NCBI GenBank assembly: GCA_013152795.1 | Contig: JAADFS010000306.1 | Coordinates: 1-12,891 of the forward strand | From: Deferribacteres bacterium | GTDB taxonomy: Bacteria > Nitrospirota > Thermodesulfovibrionia > UBA6902 | Length of the DNA: 12,891 nucleotides | Reading direction: 5' to 3' | Part shown: positions 1-6,318 of the stretch, piece by piece | How the letters are laid out: every line of letters starts with the position of its first letter | How positions within the stretch are numbered: the stretch's first letter is position 1 | Notes under the pieces: model-generated | The model's database searches: none | Told to the model about the DNA's origin: nothing | The model's input: only the letters and a program-made list of their open reading frames with translations | Position numbers and translations under genes: made by a program

Positions 1-387
1 TACCGCGAGGATATCCCCAGGCTTTTGTCCATCATGGACATTTTCGTGCATCCTTCCGGGGTGCGGGAGGGCTTGCCCCTGGCTGTTGCCGAGGCCATGG
101 CATGCGGGATTCCCGTAATCGCCGGAGATGTGGGCGGGACTCCGGAGATTGTGAAACACGGGGAGACCGGCCTGCTCGTGCCGCCGGGTGATATCTATGC
201 ATTGGCCGAGAGTATCGCTTTCCTTGTTGAGAATCCTGAGAAGGCACGGGAGATGGGCATGAAGGGGAGGGAACTGGTCGAAGAGAGGTTTTCATCCAGC
301 CTTATGGTGAGTAAAGTCGAAAGCCTCTACGGGAGGTTGATGACATTACATAAACTGGCAGGGGAGCCCGCCGTAATACCTTTATAG
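1..387 (+). CDS. Glycosyltransferase family 4, C-terminal fragment (5' end cut by window)
   Basis: The frame is open from base 1, and 128 codons are visible before the TAG at 385-387. The fragment is the nucleotide-sugar-binding half of a GT-B retaining glycosyltransferase of family GT4. Visible landmarks are the E-x7-E motif in REGLPLAVAEAMACG, the GIPVIAGDVGGTPEI strand-turn, and NGETGLLVPPGD-like HGETGLLVPPGD, all typical of the GT4 C-terminal domain. It would transfer a sugar from a nucleotide donor to a growing lipid-linked glycan at the cytoplasmic membrane face; donor and acceptor cannot be told. The last ~13 residues (LHKLAGEPAVIPL) do not look like the family. They are encoded by DNA resembling the dispersed palindromic element of this locus (344-387), so the natural C-terminus seems to have been replaced or extended by an element copy. 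The family assignment is firm; the specific function is unknown. Confidence 0.93.
   Translation, partial: YREDIPRLLSIMDIFVHPSGVREGLPLAVAEAMACGIPVIAGDVGGTPEIVKHGETGLLVPPGDIYALAESIAFLVENPEKAREMGMKGRELVEERFSSSLMVSKVESLYGRLMTLHKLAGEPAVIPL
344..387 (+). repeat. Degenerate left-half copy of dispersed palindromic element (copy A)
   Basis: The sequence ATTACATAAACTGGCAGG, followed by GGAGCCCGCC and then CCTTTATA, aligns with the left half of the copy starting at 6048 (GTTGCATAAACCGGCAGG, AGAGCCTGCC, CCTTTATA). It is diverged, lies wholly within the 3' end of the upstream glycosyltransferase frame, and encodes its last residues and stop. A fuller copy follows immediately at 394. Confidence 0.6.
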
Positions 388-393
388 AATAAA

Positions 394-487
394 CTTTAAT
401 GTTGTATAAACGGGCAGAGGAGTCTGCCGGAAAACCTTCAGCCTCCTCTGCCCCGCAGGCGATGTTTTCATTCCACTGTAAGGTTAA
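394..487 (+). repeat. Dispersed palindromic element, near full length (copy B)
   Basis: This 94-bp copy runs from CTTTAATGTTGTATAAAC to TCCACTGTAAGGTTAA and aligns nearly end to end with the copy at 11352-11444. The arms at 412-422 (GGGCAGAGGAG) and 443-453 (CTCCTCTGCCC) are a perfect 11-bp inverted repeat. The left arm can alternatively form a local hairpin (GGCAGA, 4-nt loop, TCTGCC). No T-tract follows, so it does not look like a standard intrinsic terminator. It occupies most of the 132-bp gap between two glycosyltransferase genes. Confidence 0.8.
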
Positions 488-519
488 GTCTGTTGCGGGA
501 ATTAACAAAAAAGTGAAGA

Positions 520-1620
520 ATGGAAAAATACAATATCCTTTATACAAGCTGCTTTGCTTCACTCCGGCGGGGCGGGCAGAAAAGCCTGCACCTGCTTCTG
601 AAACATCTTGACAAAAAAAGATTTACCCCGTTTCTGATAGTGCCTCATGCGGGTGAACTGTCTGAAGAGGCCGGAAGGTCAGGGGTAAAGGTGTTTATCC
701 TCCCATTCCCCGCCATAAGAGTATTCAACCTGTTTCGTATCATAAGCAGGCTGGTCAGCCTGTATGGATTGATCAGGAAAGAAGGCATTGATTTAATCCA
801 TACGGAATCCCCCAGGGAGACCTTTTACGCCGGGGTGGCCGGAAAAATCAGCCGCATACCCGTTGTTCTCCATTTAAGGGTCTCGGACTCCTCCCACTGG
901 CTGGACAGGATACTTTGCCGCCTGGCTGACTGCATGATAGCGGTGTCCCGGTCAGCGGCGCGGAGATTCGAGACAATCGGTGCAATGGACAGGGTCAGGA
1001 TCGTTTATAACGGCGTTGATACGGATGTGTTCAGGCCCCCTGACAGTAACGGCAGTGACACCGGATTGCTGCGGGTCGGATACTTCGGCAGGATAGAACG
1101 CAGAAAAGGCATAGAGGTGCTTGTCAGGGCGGCCGGCCGTCTTGCGGGCAGAGTGAAACTGGTAATCATGGGGGAGGGGGACGGGCGGTATCTGGATGAG
1201 CTTAAAGAATCGGCTGCCGGTGCCGATGTTATATTTAAGGACTATAAAGGAGACATACGGGAGGATATTGCAGGCGTTGATGCGGTGGTATTGCCCTCTT
1301 TAAAAGAGGAGGGGCTGCCGAGAATAATGATTGAATCAATGGCAATGGGAAAGATTGTTGTTGCTTCCGACCTGTTATCCACCAGGGAGGCCCTGGGCGG
1401 GGGACTGGAGGAGTTTCTTTTCCCTCCGGGAGACCACATGAGGCTGGCCTCCATACTGGGGAAACTGGCGGAAAACAGGCAGGTCATTCATGAGATGAAG
1501 GGTAAACTGAGGGGACGGGCGGAGAGTGTTTTTGATATAAGGAGAAACACGCGGCAGATTGAAAGGATATATGATTCACTGCGCTTAGGGGGCAGGGTGC
1601 AGGGTGCAGGGGAGGGATGA
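520..1620 (+). CDS. Glycosyltransferase family 4 (GT4, GT-B fold)
   Basis: This 366-residue protein is of usual length for GT4. The N-terminal acceptor domain begins MEKYNILYTSCFASLRRGGQ with the loop that follows the first beta strand. DLIHTESPRETFYAGVAGKI (residues ~92-111) and the VSRSAARRF / VYNGVDTDVFRP segment mark the domain junction. The C-terminal donor domain has VGYFGRIERRKGIEVLVRAA and the E-x7-E motif in EEGLPRIMIESMAMGK. It should add a sugar to a lipid-linked glycan intermediate in the cytoplasm. The ATG at 520 is chosen because the GT4 N-terminus starts there; the ribosome site before it (GTGAAG) is weak. The last ~11 residues (GGRVQGAGEG) are encoded by GGGTGCA heptamer repeats and appear to be a non-conserved tail. 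Sugar specificity is unknown. Confidence 0.93.
   Translation: MEKYNILYTSCFASLRRGGQKSLHLLLKHLDKKRFTPFLIVPHAGELSEEAGRSGVKVFILPFPAIRVFNLFRIISRLVSLYGLIRKEGIDLIHTESPRETFYAGVAGKISRIPVVLHLRVSDSSHWLDRILCRLADCMIAVSRSAARRFETIGAMDRVRIVYNGVDTDVFRPPDSNGSDTGLLRVGYFGRIERRKGIEVLVRAAGRLAGRVKLVIMGEGDGRYLDELKESAAGADVIFKDYKGDIREDIAGVDAVVLPSLKEEGLPRIMIESMAMGKIVVASDLLSTREALGGGLEEFLFPPGDHMRLASILGKLAENRQVIHEMKGKLRGRAESVFDIRRNTRQIERIYDSLRLGGRVQGAGEG
1588..1612 (+). repeat. GGGTGCA heptamer repeat inside the 3' end of a GT4 gene
   Basis: Consecutive 7-bp units read GGGGGCA, GGGTGCA, GGGTGCA, then a degenerate GGGGAGG. They fall within the last codons of the glycosyltransferase. The same heptamer recurs at 3958-3985, downstream of the second heptosyltransferase. 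Confidence 0.7.
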
Positions 1621-1710
1621 GCTGAGAGGATATTTTAATTATGTTGCGGGTAGCAAGGGAAAAACGAGGGGTGCCTTCTGTGTCCGTTTTTGTGTTTTAA
1701 GGATGGCTCG

Positions 1711-2832
1711 ATGATCAGGGCCCTGTTGAAAAGGGGATACATCGCAACAAGAAGGCTGGCCCTCCTGCCGTTGCGGGCGGTTGTAAAACAGGTTATACCG
1801 GAGACCGCAGGGTTGAAAAACATCCTCTTCCTGCGGCATGACGGTATAGGGGATATGGTGCTGTCCACGCCTGTGTTCAGGGCCCTGAAGGAAGGCATTC
1901 CGCATGCAGTGCTTACGGTACTTGCAGGCCCCGGCAACAGGGATGTGCTTTCAGGGAACCCGTTTGTGGATGAAGTGATGTTGTATGAACCGGGCCTTTC
2001 CGGCACGGTGAAGATGTTGAGGGAACTGCGGCGCAGGTCCTTTGATATTGTTATTGATCCATTTCTCACCTATAAATTGCACACCGCCTTTCTTGCCCTC
2101 CTCTCCGGAGCCGGATGCAGACTGGGCTTTGCTATAGCAGGCAGGGAGGTGTTTTTCAATCTCAGGTGTCCGGAAGCCGATGACAGGAGGAGCATTTCAG
2201 AGCAGACACTCGATATGGCAAGGGCCTTAGGCCTGAATCCCCGGGACTCCATGCCCCGGTTGTATGTCTCCACAAGGGAGCGTGAGGCGGCATGGGAGAG
2301 CCTTAAGGCAAAGGGCGCCGCAAAGGGGGATATCCTGGTCGGGATTCATCCGGGGGGGCGTTATGAGAGCCAGAGGTGGCCTGCGGGGAGATTCGCCATG
2401 GTGGCGGATTACATAATGTCCGTATATAATGCAAGGGTCGTTCTCTTCGGGGCAGAGGGCGACAGGGAGGCTGTGCAGTTTATCAGGAAGGTCATGTCCA
2501 ATACACCGCTGCTGATGGACGGTGTGGGCCTGCGGTCATTCATTGCAGCCCTGAGCTGCTGCCGCCTGCTGATATGCAATAATTCCGGGCCGCTTCATAT
2601 AGCTTCAGCGCTTGGCATTCCTTCCGTATCCACCATGGGGCCCACTGTGCCGTGGCTCTGGTGGCCCCGGGGCGAAGGCCATATTGTCATCAGAAAGGAC
2701 CTGCCGTGCAGTCCGTGCAGTCTTGCCGTGTGCGCCTCCCACAGGTGCATGAAGCTGATTACAGTGGAGGAGGTCATACATGCGGCAGGCACACAGCTTG
2801 ACAGGATAAACCTTGACATTAATGCTGCATAG
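1711..2832 (+). CDS. Glycosyltransferase family 9 (ADP-heptose:LPS heptosyltransferase-like), first of two
   Basis: This 373-residue protein belongs to the GT9 heptosyltransferase family, whose members transfer heptose from ADP-heptose onto the LPS core or a related acceptor. The N-terminal signature NILFLRHDGIGDMVLSTPVF lies at residues ~37-56. The C-terminal half has GIHPGGRYESQRWP (211-224) and ICNNSGPLHIASALGIP (288-304). Near the C-terminus is a C-x2-C-x4-C-x4-C cluster (Cys333, 336, 341, 346), which many GT9 proteins carry. I prefer the ATG at 1711 over an in-frame TTG at 1690 because AAGGA (1699-1703) sits 7 nt upstream. The stop TAG (2830-2832) and the last codons lie in a palindromic element copy. 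GT9 members outside the LPS core are known, so the exact donor is uncertain. Confidence 0.92.
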   Translation: MIRALLKRGYIATRRLALLPLRAVVKQVIPETAGLKNILFLRHDGIGDMVLSTPVFRALKEGIPHAVLTVLAGPGNRDVLSGNPFVDEVMLYEPGLSGTVKMLRELRRRSFDIVIDPFLTYKLHTAFLALLSGAGCRLGFAIAGREVFFNLRCPEADDRRSISEQTLDMARALGLNPRDSMPRLYVSTREREAAWESLKAKGAAKGDILVGIHPGGRYESQRWPAGRFAMVADYIMSVYNARVVLFGAEGDREAVQFIRKVMSNTPLLMDGVGLRSFIAALSCCRLLICNNSGPLHIASALGIPSVSTMGPTVPWLWWPRGEGHIVIRKDLPCSPCSLAVCASHRCMKLITVEEVIHAAGTQLDRINLDINAA

Positions 2833-2860
2833 ACCGGCAGGTCCTCCTGCCGGAAAACCG
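2819..2860 (+). repeat. Left-half copy of dispersed palindromic element (copy C)
   Basis: TTAATGCTGCATAGACCGGC matches the left end seen elsewhere (TTAATGTTGCATAAACCGGC). CCGGCAGG (2834-2841) and CCTGCCGG (2846-2853) form a perfect 8-bp hairpin with a 4-nt loop, followed by AAAACC as in other copies. There is no right half. It fills the 43-bp gap between the two heptosyltransferase genes and supplies the stop codon of the first. Confidence 0.75.
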
Positions 2861-2875
2861 TTGCACAATCCGGCC

Positions 2876-3934
2876 ATGACAAAAAGGATTCTGGTGATAA
2901 ACCTGGGAGGTATGGGCGATATTCTCCTGTCTGTCCCTGCGCTTCGCGCCCTCAGGCGGCGTTACCCCGGGGCGCGCATATCACTGCTTGCCGTGCCGCG
3001 CACGGTTGAGCTGGCGGGGGAGTTTGATTTCATAGACGAGGTCATCTCCTTTGAGTTTTATGATGAAGGCTCAAGGGGATTCATGCCGGCCCTCAATGCC
3101 CGAAAGCTCAGGAGTCTCTACAGGCTCCTGCGGGGCCTCAGGATGCAGCGGTTCGACATGGCGCTGAATATGCGGACGCTCGTCTCCTGGGCAGGCGCCG
3201 TTAAAATGGCGCTGCTGTTCCGTGTTATCGGAGCGGGACACAGTGCCGGCAGGGATACTGAGGGAAGGGGGTTTTTCTTTGATACAAGGATCAGGGAGAC
3301 CGGGGCGGGACAGAAGCACGAGATGGAATACGATCTTGATCTGGCAAGTGCACTGGGGGCTGATATTTCAGAACGGGACATGGGCCTGAGGATTCATGAT
3401 AAAGATATGGCGGGGATAAGCCGTATTTTAAAAGACAGTGGAATATACGGTGATGAAATCATAATCGGCGTCAATCCCGGCGGCATGCATTCGCACCGCT
3501 GGCCGCTGAAGAATTTCGCCTTGGTGATGAACATGCTTGCCGGAAGGCTGAATTGCAGGTTTGTGGTCACCGGCGGGGCGCTGGAGCGTGAGCTGGCCGG
3601 GAGGCTGGAGAAAATGCTTGATACTCGGCTAATCGATCTTACAGGCAGGACCACGATAAGGGAACTGGCTGCGCTGATAAAGAGATGCAATCTCTATATC
3701 ACCAATGACACGGGCCCCATGCACATTGCGGCGGCATTGGAGACCCCCCTAATAGCCATATTCGGGCCGGGTTATCTCACCCGTTTCGACCCGCGCCGTA
3801 TATCAGGCAGGGCGGTTGTTTTTCATAAAGGGGCGGAATGCGCGCCGTGCAATAAAACAGTATGTGATTCCTTGAGATGTTTTGAGGGGATCTCCCCTGA
3901 AGAGGTGGCGGATGCGTCTCTGAGATTGCTGTAA
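2876..3934 (+). CDS. Glycosyltransferase family 9 (ADP-heptose:LPS heptosyltransferase-like), second of two
   Basis: This 352-residue GT9 protein is paralogous to the gene just upstream but clearly diverged. It starts MTKRILVINLGGMGDILLSV, the family N-terminal signature. It also has IIGVNPGGMHSHRWPLKNFA and YITNDTGPMHIAAALETP in the donor domain. A C-terminal C-x2-C-x4-C-x4-C cluster (AECAPCNKTVCDSLRCF) matches the arrangement in its neighbour. The reading frame extends upstream to 2813, but that extension is repeat DNA overlapping the previous gene, so the ATG at 2876 is the likely start; no strong ribosome site precedes it. It probably adds a second heptose or heptose-like residue to the same glycan. 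Donor and acceptor are inferred from family only. Confidence 0.92.
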   Translation: MTKRILVINLGGMGDILLSVPALRALRRRYPGARISLLAVPRTVELAGEFDFIDEVISFEFYDEGSRGFMPALNARKLRSLYRLLRGLRMQRFDMALNMRTLVSWAGAVKMALLFRVIGAGHSAGRDTEGRGFFFDTRIRETGAGQKHEMEYDLDLASALGADISERDMGLRIHDKDMAGISRILKDSGIYGDEIIIGVNPGGMHSHRWPLKNFALVMNMLAGRLNCRFVVTGGALERELAGRLEKMLDTRLIDLTGRTTIRELAALIKRCNLYITNDTGPMHIAAALETPLIAIFGPGYLTRFDPRRISGRAVVFHKGAECAPCNKTVCDSLRCFEGISPEEVADASLRLL

Positions 3935-3957
3935 GCCGGGTTTATCAGGCTTGTTAA

Positions 3958-3985
3958 GGGTGCAGGGTGCAGTTGTCAGGGTGCA
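3958..3985 (+). repeat. GGGTGCA heptamer repeat, intergenic
   Basis: Four units in exact 7-bp register read GGGTGCA, GGGTGCA, GTTGTCA (degenerate), GGGTGCA, starting 24 bp after the stop codon of the second heptosyltransferase. It is the same heptamer found in the 3' end of the GT4 gene at 1588-1612. Confidence 0.7.
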
Positions 3986-3999
3986 GAATAAAACAAGTC

Positions 4000-4022
4000 C
4001 CCCCTCCCCTGGCGGGAGGGGG
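4000..4022 (+). repeat. GC-rich perfect hairpin downstream of heptosyltransferase gene
   Basis: CCCCCTCCC (4000-4008) pairs perfectly with GGGAGGGGG (4014-4022) across the 5-nt loop CTGGC. It is very stable, but no T-tract follows, so a terminator role is only possible, not shown. It may equally be a REP-type palindrome. Confidence 0.55.
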
Positions 4023-4035
4023 CTGAGCTGTTAGC

Positions 4036-4100
4036 CCTGAAGGTATCGCAGATAAAGCTTTTCCGCCAGGCTCCTCTGCCCCGCCGCCGGTATTTTATGG
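4036..4100 (+). repeat. Right-half copy of dispersed palindromic element (copy D)
   Basis: Positions 4040-4062 are identical to 6189-6211 in the long element (AAGGTATCGC, AGATAAAGC, TTTT in series). They are followed by a related arm (CCAGGCTCCTCTGCC) and CCGGTATTTTATGG, matching GCGGTATTTTTATGG of that copy. No left half is present; the heptamer repeat and the GC hairpin lie where it would be. Just downstream is a small perfect hairpin, AACGGA-AAG-TCCGTT (4103-4117). Confidence 0.7.
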
Positions 4101-4132
4101 TGAACGGAAAGTCCGTTACGGGTTGAGTGATT

Positions 4133-5200
4133 ATGAATGAACTGAAAACGGATTCTCAGGGCATAAGTCTCGTATGCCCCCTCTGCAAGTCGCGGTTGTC
4201 TGCCGGGGAGGACTCATTCATCTGCCCTGCCTGCAACAGACAGTGGCCGTCAGAGGATGGGATTGTGAATTTCAGTGTCTCGGGTGAGACGTATTGGGGA
4301 GAGTATGCCGAGGATGTGATGGACGGGCTTGTTTTACGGTGCAGGGAGGCCGGCTGGAAGACCGCCCTCAGGGAGTTTTTCGCGGAAAGAGACCCCTCGT
4401 ATTATGATTACATTATTAAGGAAGGCAGGGCGGACTGGCATTTTATCATTCCCCTGGACAGGGATGCGCGGATACTGGATGCGGGCTGCGGATGGGGCAC
4501 TCTGTCCTTTGCGCTCGCCAGGATGTACAGGGAGATAGTGGCCCTTGATGCGGTCCGGCAGAGGGTGCAGTTTATTGATATCAGGAGAAACAGTGAGAAT
4601 GCAGGGAATATTTTCCCGGTCCACGGGCAGGTGAATTACATGCCCTTTCCTGATGAATACTTTGACCTTGTCGTCTTCAACGGCGTCCTGGAATGGATAC
4701 CTTGCATTGAAAAAGAAAAGGAACCCTGTCTCTCACAGATGGAGGCCCTGGATGAGGCAAGGCGTGTTCTGAAAAAGGGCGGATACCTGTATCTGGCCAT
4801 AGAGAACAGGTGGTCGGCTATGAATTTCCTGGGATTCAGAGACCCCCATTCAGGCCTGAGGTTTGCTCCACTGCTGCCCCGCTCCGTCGCGAATATATAC
4901 AGCCGGCGTGCCAGGGGCAGGGATTTCAGGGAGTATACGTACACTTACGGAGAGCACCGGAGGATGTTAAGGGATGCGGGTTTTACCGGTATAAGGTTTT
5001 ATGCGCCGCTGCCTTCCTACAGGAATTTTTACTATATCCTGCCGGTTGACGATCCTTCCATGACCAGGTTCTTTCTGGATCACCTCGTGTCACCGAGAAA
5101 TAACCTGCAGAGGTTTTTTGTCTCTGCAGCACGCCTGTTTTCCTTTTACAGGTATGCAAGGTATTTTGTCCCCGACTTCAGTATAGTGGCCAGGAAATGA
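4133..5200 (+). CDS. Class I SAM-dependent methyltransferase with N-terminal zinc ribbon
   Basis: This protein of ~355 residues starts with a short Zn-ribbon-like module (Cys15-x2-Cys18 and Cys31-x2-Cys34, in VCPLC and ICPAC). A class I methyltransferase domain follows. SAM motif I is ILDAGCGWG (residues ~114-122), an acidic residue ends the next strand (VALDAV), and motif IV-like YFDLVVFNGVLEWI follows. It presumably methylates a sugar or small molecule for the glycan in the cytoplasm; the substrate is unknown. The start is either ATG 4133 or an in-frame GTG at 4127; I chose the ATG because GAG at 4125-4127 gives a weak ribosome site. It nearly abuts a kinase-fold gene, so the two are probably co-translated and act together, possibly as a methyl/phosphate capping pair (inference). 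Confidence 0.88.
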   Translation: MNELKTDSQGISLVCPLCKSRLSAGEDSFICPACNRQWPSEDGIVNFSVSGETYWGEYAEDVMDGLVLRCREAGWKTALREFFAERDPSYYDYIIKEGRADWHFIIPLDRDARILDAGCGWGTLSFALARMYREIVALDAVRQRVQFIDIRRNSENAGNIFPVHGQVNYMPFPDEYFDLVVFNGVLEWIPCIEKEKEPCLSQMEALDEARRVLKKGGYLYLAIENRWSAMNFLGFRDPHSGLRFAPLLPRSVANIYSRRARGRDFREYTYTYGEHRRMLRDAGFTGIRFYAPLPSYRNFYYILPVDDPSMTRFFLDHLVSPRNNLQRFFVSAARLFSFYRYARYFVPDFSIVARK

Positions 5201-5202
5201 TC

Positions 5203-6051
5203 ATGTCTGAGAACAGGGAAAAAATCATGGGCAACTGTATCTTGCACAGCAGCGACTGCAGGAATACACTCTTTGTCTTTCAGGACGGTGATGCCGTCCC
5301 TTCGTATTTGATCAAGATATATGACAAGTCCCGGCAGTCTCACCTCGGGCATCTCCGTGAGCTGACCGAACGGATAAATCTTCACGGCTCGGATGTGCTC
5401 GGGGGGTCCGTCCCGCGGATATTGCGCTGCGGGGAAACCAATGGGTTTTATTTTGTCCATGAGGAATATATCGATGCAGTGCCCATGGAAATGGATGCCG
5501 GCAGGAAGAGACTGTCATGGGAGAAAGCCTTCCTGCAGAATCTGAAGCTTGCCGCCACGTGGATAGGGCACTTCCATAAGAATTTCCGGGGTGAAAGGAG
5601 ATTCCTTTTTAAGAGGCAAGATATAATGTCCCTGCTTGATAAGGCGGGTGCATTTCTGGAGACCTCTTTTCTTGAAATATCCGACGGTGATGTAGAGGTC
5701 GCCTCTGTGGTATCCCATGGTGATTTCAGGCCGGCCAATATCCTGAAGAGGGGGCAGGGGATTTCAGTGATTGACTGGGATGACTTCCGGCCCGAGGGAC
5801 TGCCCCTTTTCGACCTGATGGAGTTTATCCTCCGTTATATCCACTCGCACTATAAGTTTGAGAAGGAGAGGGTCATTCTGGATCAGGAAGTCTTTCTCAA
5901 ATACTTCAACCTGTTTTACGTTAAAAGAAGCCGGCTGTCCGAATCCGTCAGGAAATATATAGGGATTTACTCCGGCCATGCGGGTTTAAATGAAAAGGAG
6001 CGTGATACACTGCTCCTGCTGTGGCTCTGTAATATGCTGCGTATATCTTAA
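5203..6051 (+). CDS. APH/choline-kinase-fold phosphotransferase
   Basis: This protein of ~282 residues has the phosphotransferase (APH) kinase-fold signature. The catalytic loop is SHGDFRPANIL (His172, Asp174, Asn179), then the metal-binding aspartate in VIDWDDF (Asp191). SYLIKIYD (Lys38) is a plausible ATP-binding lysine. The family phosphorylates small alcohols, sugars or antibiotics; in a polysaccharide locus a sugar or glycan hydroxyl is the likeliest target, and I see no reason to call it a resistance gene. An ATG at 5197 overlaps the preceding stop (ATGA), but AGGAA at 5192-5196 is correctly spaced only for the ATG at 5203. Its TAA stop (6049-6051) is formed by the first bases of the palindromic element that follows. 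Substrate unknown. Confidence 0.85.
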   Translation: MSENREKIMGNCILHSSDCRNTLFVFQDGDAVPSYLIKIYDKSRQSHLGHLRELTERINLHGSDVLGGSVPRILRCGETNGFYFVHEEYIDAVPMEMDAGRKRLSWEKAFLQNLKLAATWIGHFHKNFRGERRFLFKRQDIMSLLDKAGAFLETSFLEISDGDVEVASVVSHGDFRPANILKRGQGISVIDWDDFRPEGLPLFDLMEFILRYIHSHYKFEKERVILDQEVFLKYFNLFYVKRSRLSESVRKYIGIYSGHAGLNEKERDTLLLLWLCNMLRIS

Positions 6052-6257
6052 TGTTGCATAAACCGGCAGGAGAGCCTGCCAAAAAACCTTTATAAAGCGA
6101 TGGGATATTGGAAATAGGTCTTTATTGCAGGAAGTAACGGAGAGGGAAGTTCCAAAAGATGTCGATATGCTGTGCGGAATATTTCCTTAAGGTATCGCAG
6201 ATAAAGCTTTTTTGGCAGGCTCTCCTGCCCGCAGGCGGTATTTTTATGGCACTGTAA
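6048..6257 (+). repeat. Long composite palindromic element with 29-nt inverted arms (copy E)
   Basis: It starts TTAATGTTGCATAAACCGGC and ends ATGGCACTGTAA, the same ends as the ~93-bp copies, but a central insert makes it ~210 bp. The arms at 6065-6093 and 6201-6229 pair over 29 nt with a single mismatch (C6087 opposite C6207); the outer 16 nt of each arm (GGCAGGAGAGCCTGCC and its complement) are also self-palindromic. A further GCGAT (6097-6101) / ATCGC (6194-6198) pairing can extend the stem past a small internal loop. The enclosed ~107 bases show no gene. The remaining bases to 6318, before the next gene, show nothing recognisable beyond its leader. Confidence 0.82.
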
Positions 6258-6318
6258 TAAAAGTATTATCCCCTACGGCTGCGTGCCCTGCGGGGAGCGT
6301 AAAGGATATTAATGGCAG

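Noticed and set aside
394..487. CRISPR-like or intrinsic-terminator interpretation of the palindromic repeats
   Set aside because: Copies are kilobases apart without regular spacers, so not CRISPR; stems are not followed by T-tracts, so not standard terminators.
1634..1647. TTTTAATTATGTTGC as another copy of the element's left end
   Set aside because: Only the short TTAAT..GTTGC resemblance, with no GGCAGG palindrome after it; could be chance.
1660..1691. AAAAACG (1660-1666) and CGTTTTT (1685-1691) as a possible terminator stem before the first heptosyltransferase gene
   Set aside because: Only 7 A/T-rich pairs with an 18-base loop, immediately upstream of a good ribosome site; too weak to call a terminator.
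2813..2875. Upstream extension of the second heptosyltransferase frame
   Set aside because: It overlaps the previous gene and a palindromic element; the family N-terminus begins at ATG 2876.
5203..6051. Aminoglycoside resistance gene
   Set aside because: It shares the APH kinase fold only; it sits inside a glycan operon, next to a methyltransferase, with no sign of a resistance cassette.
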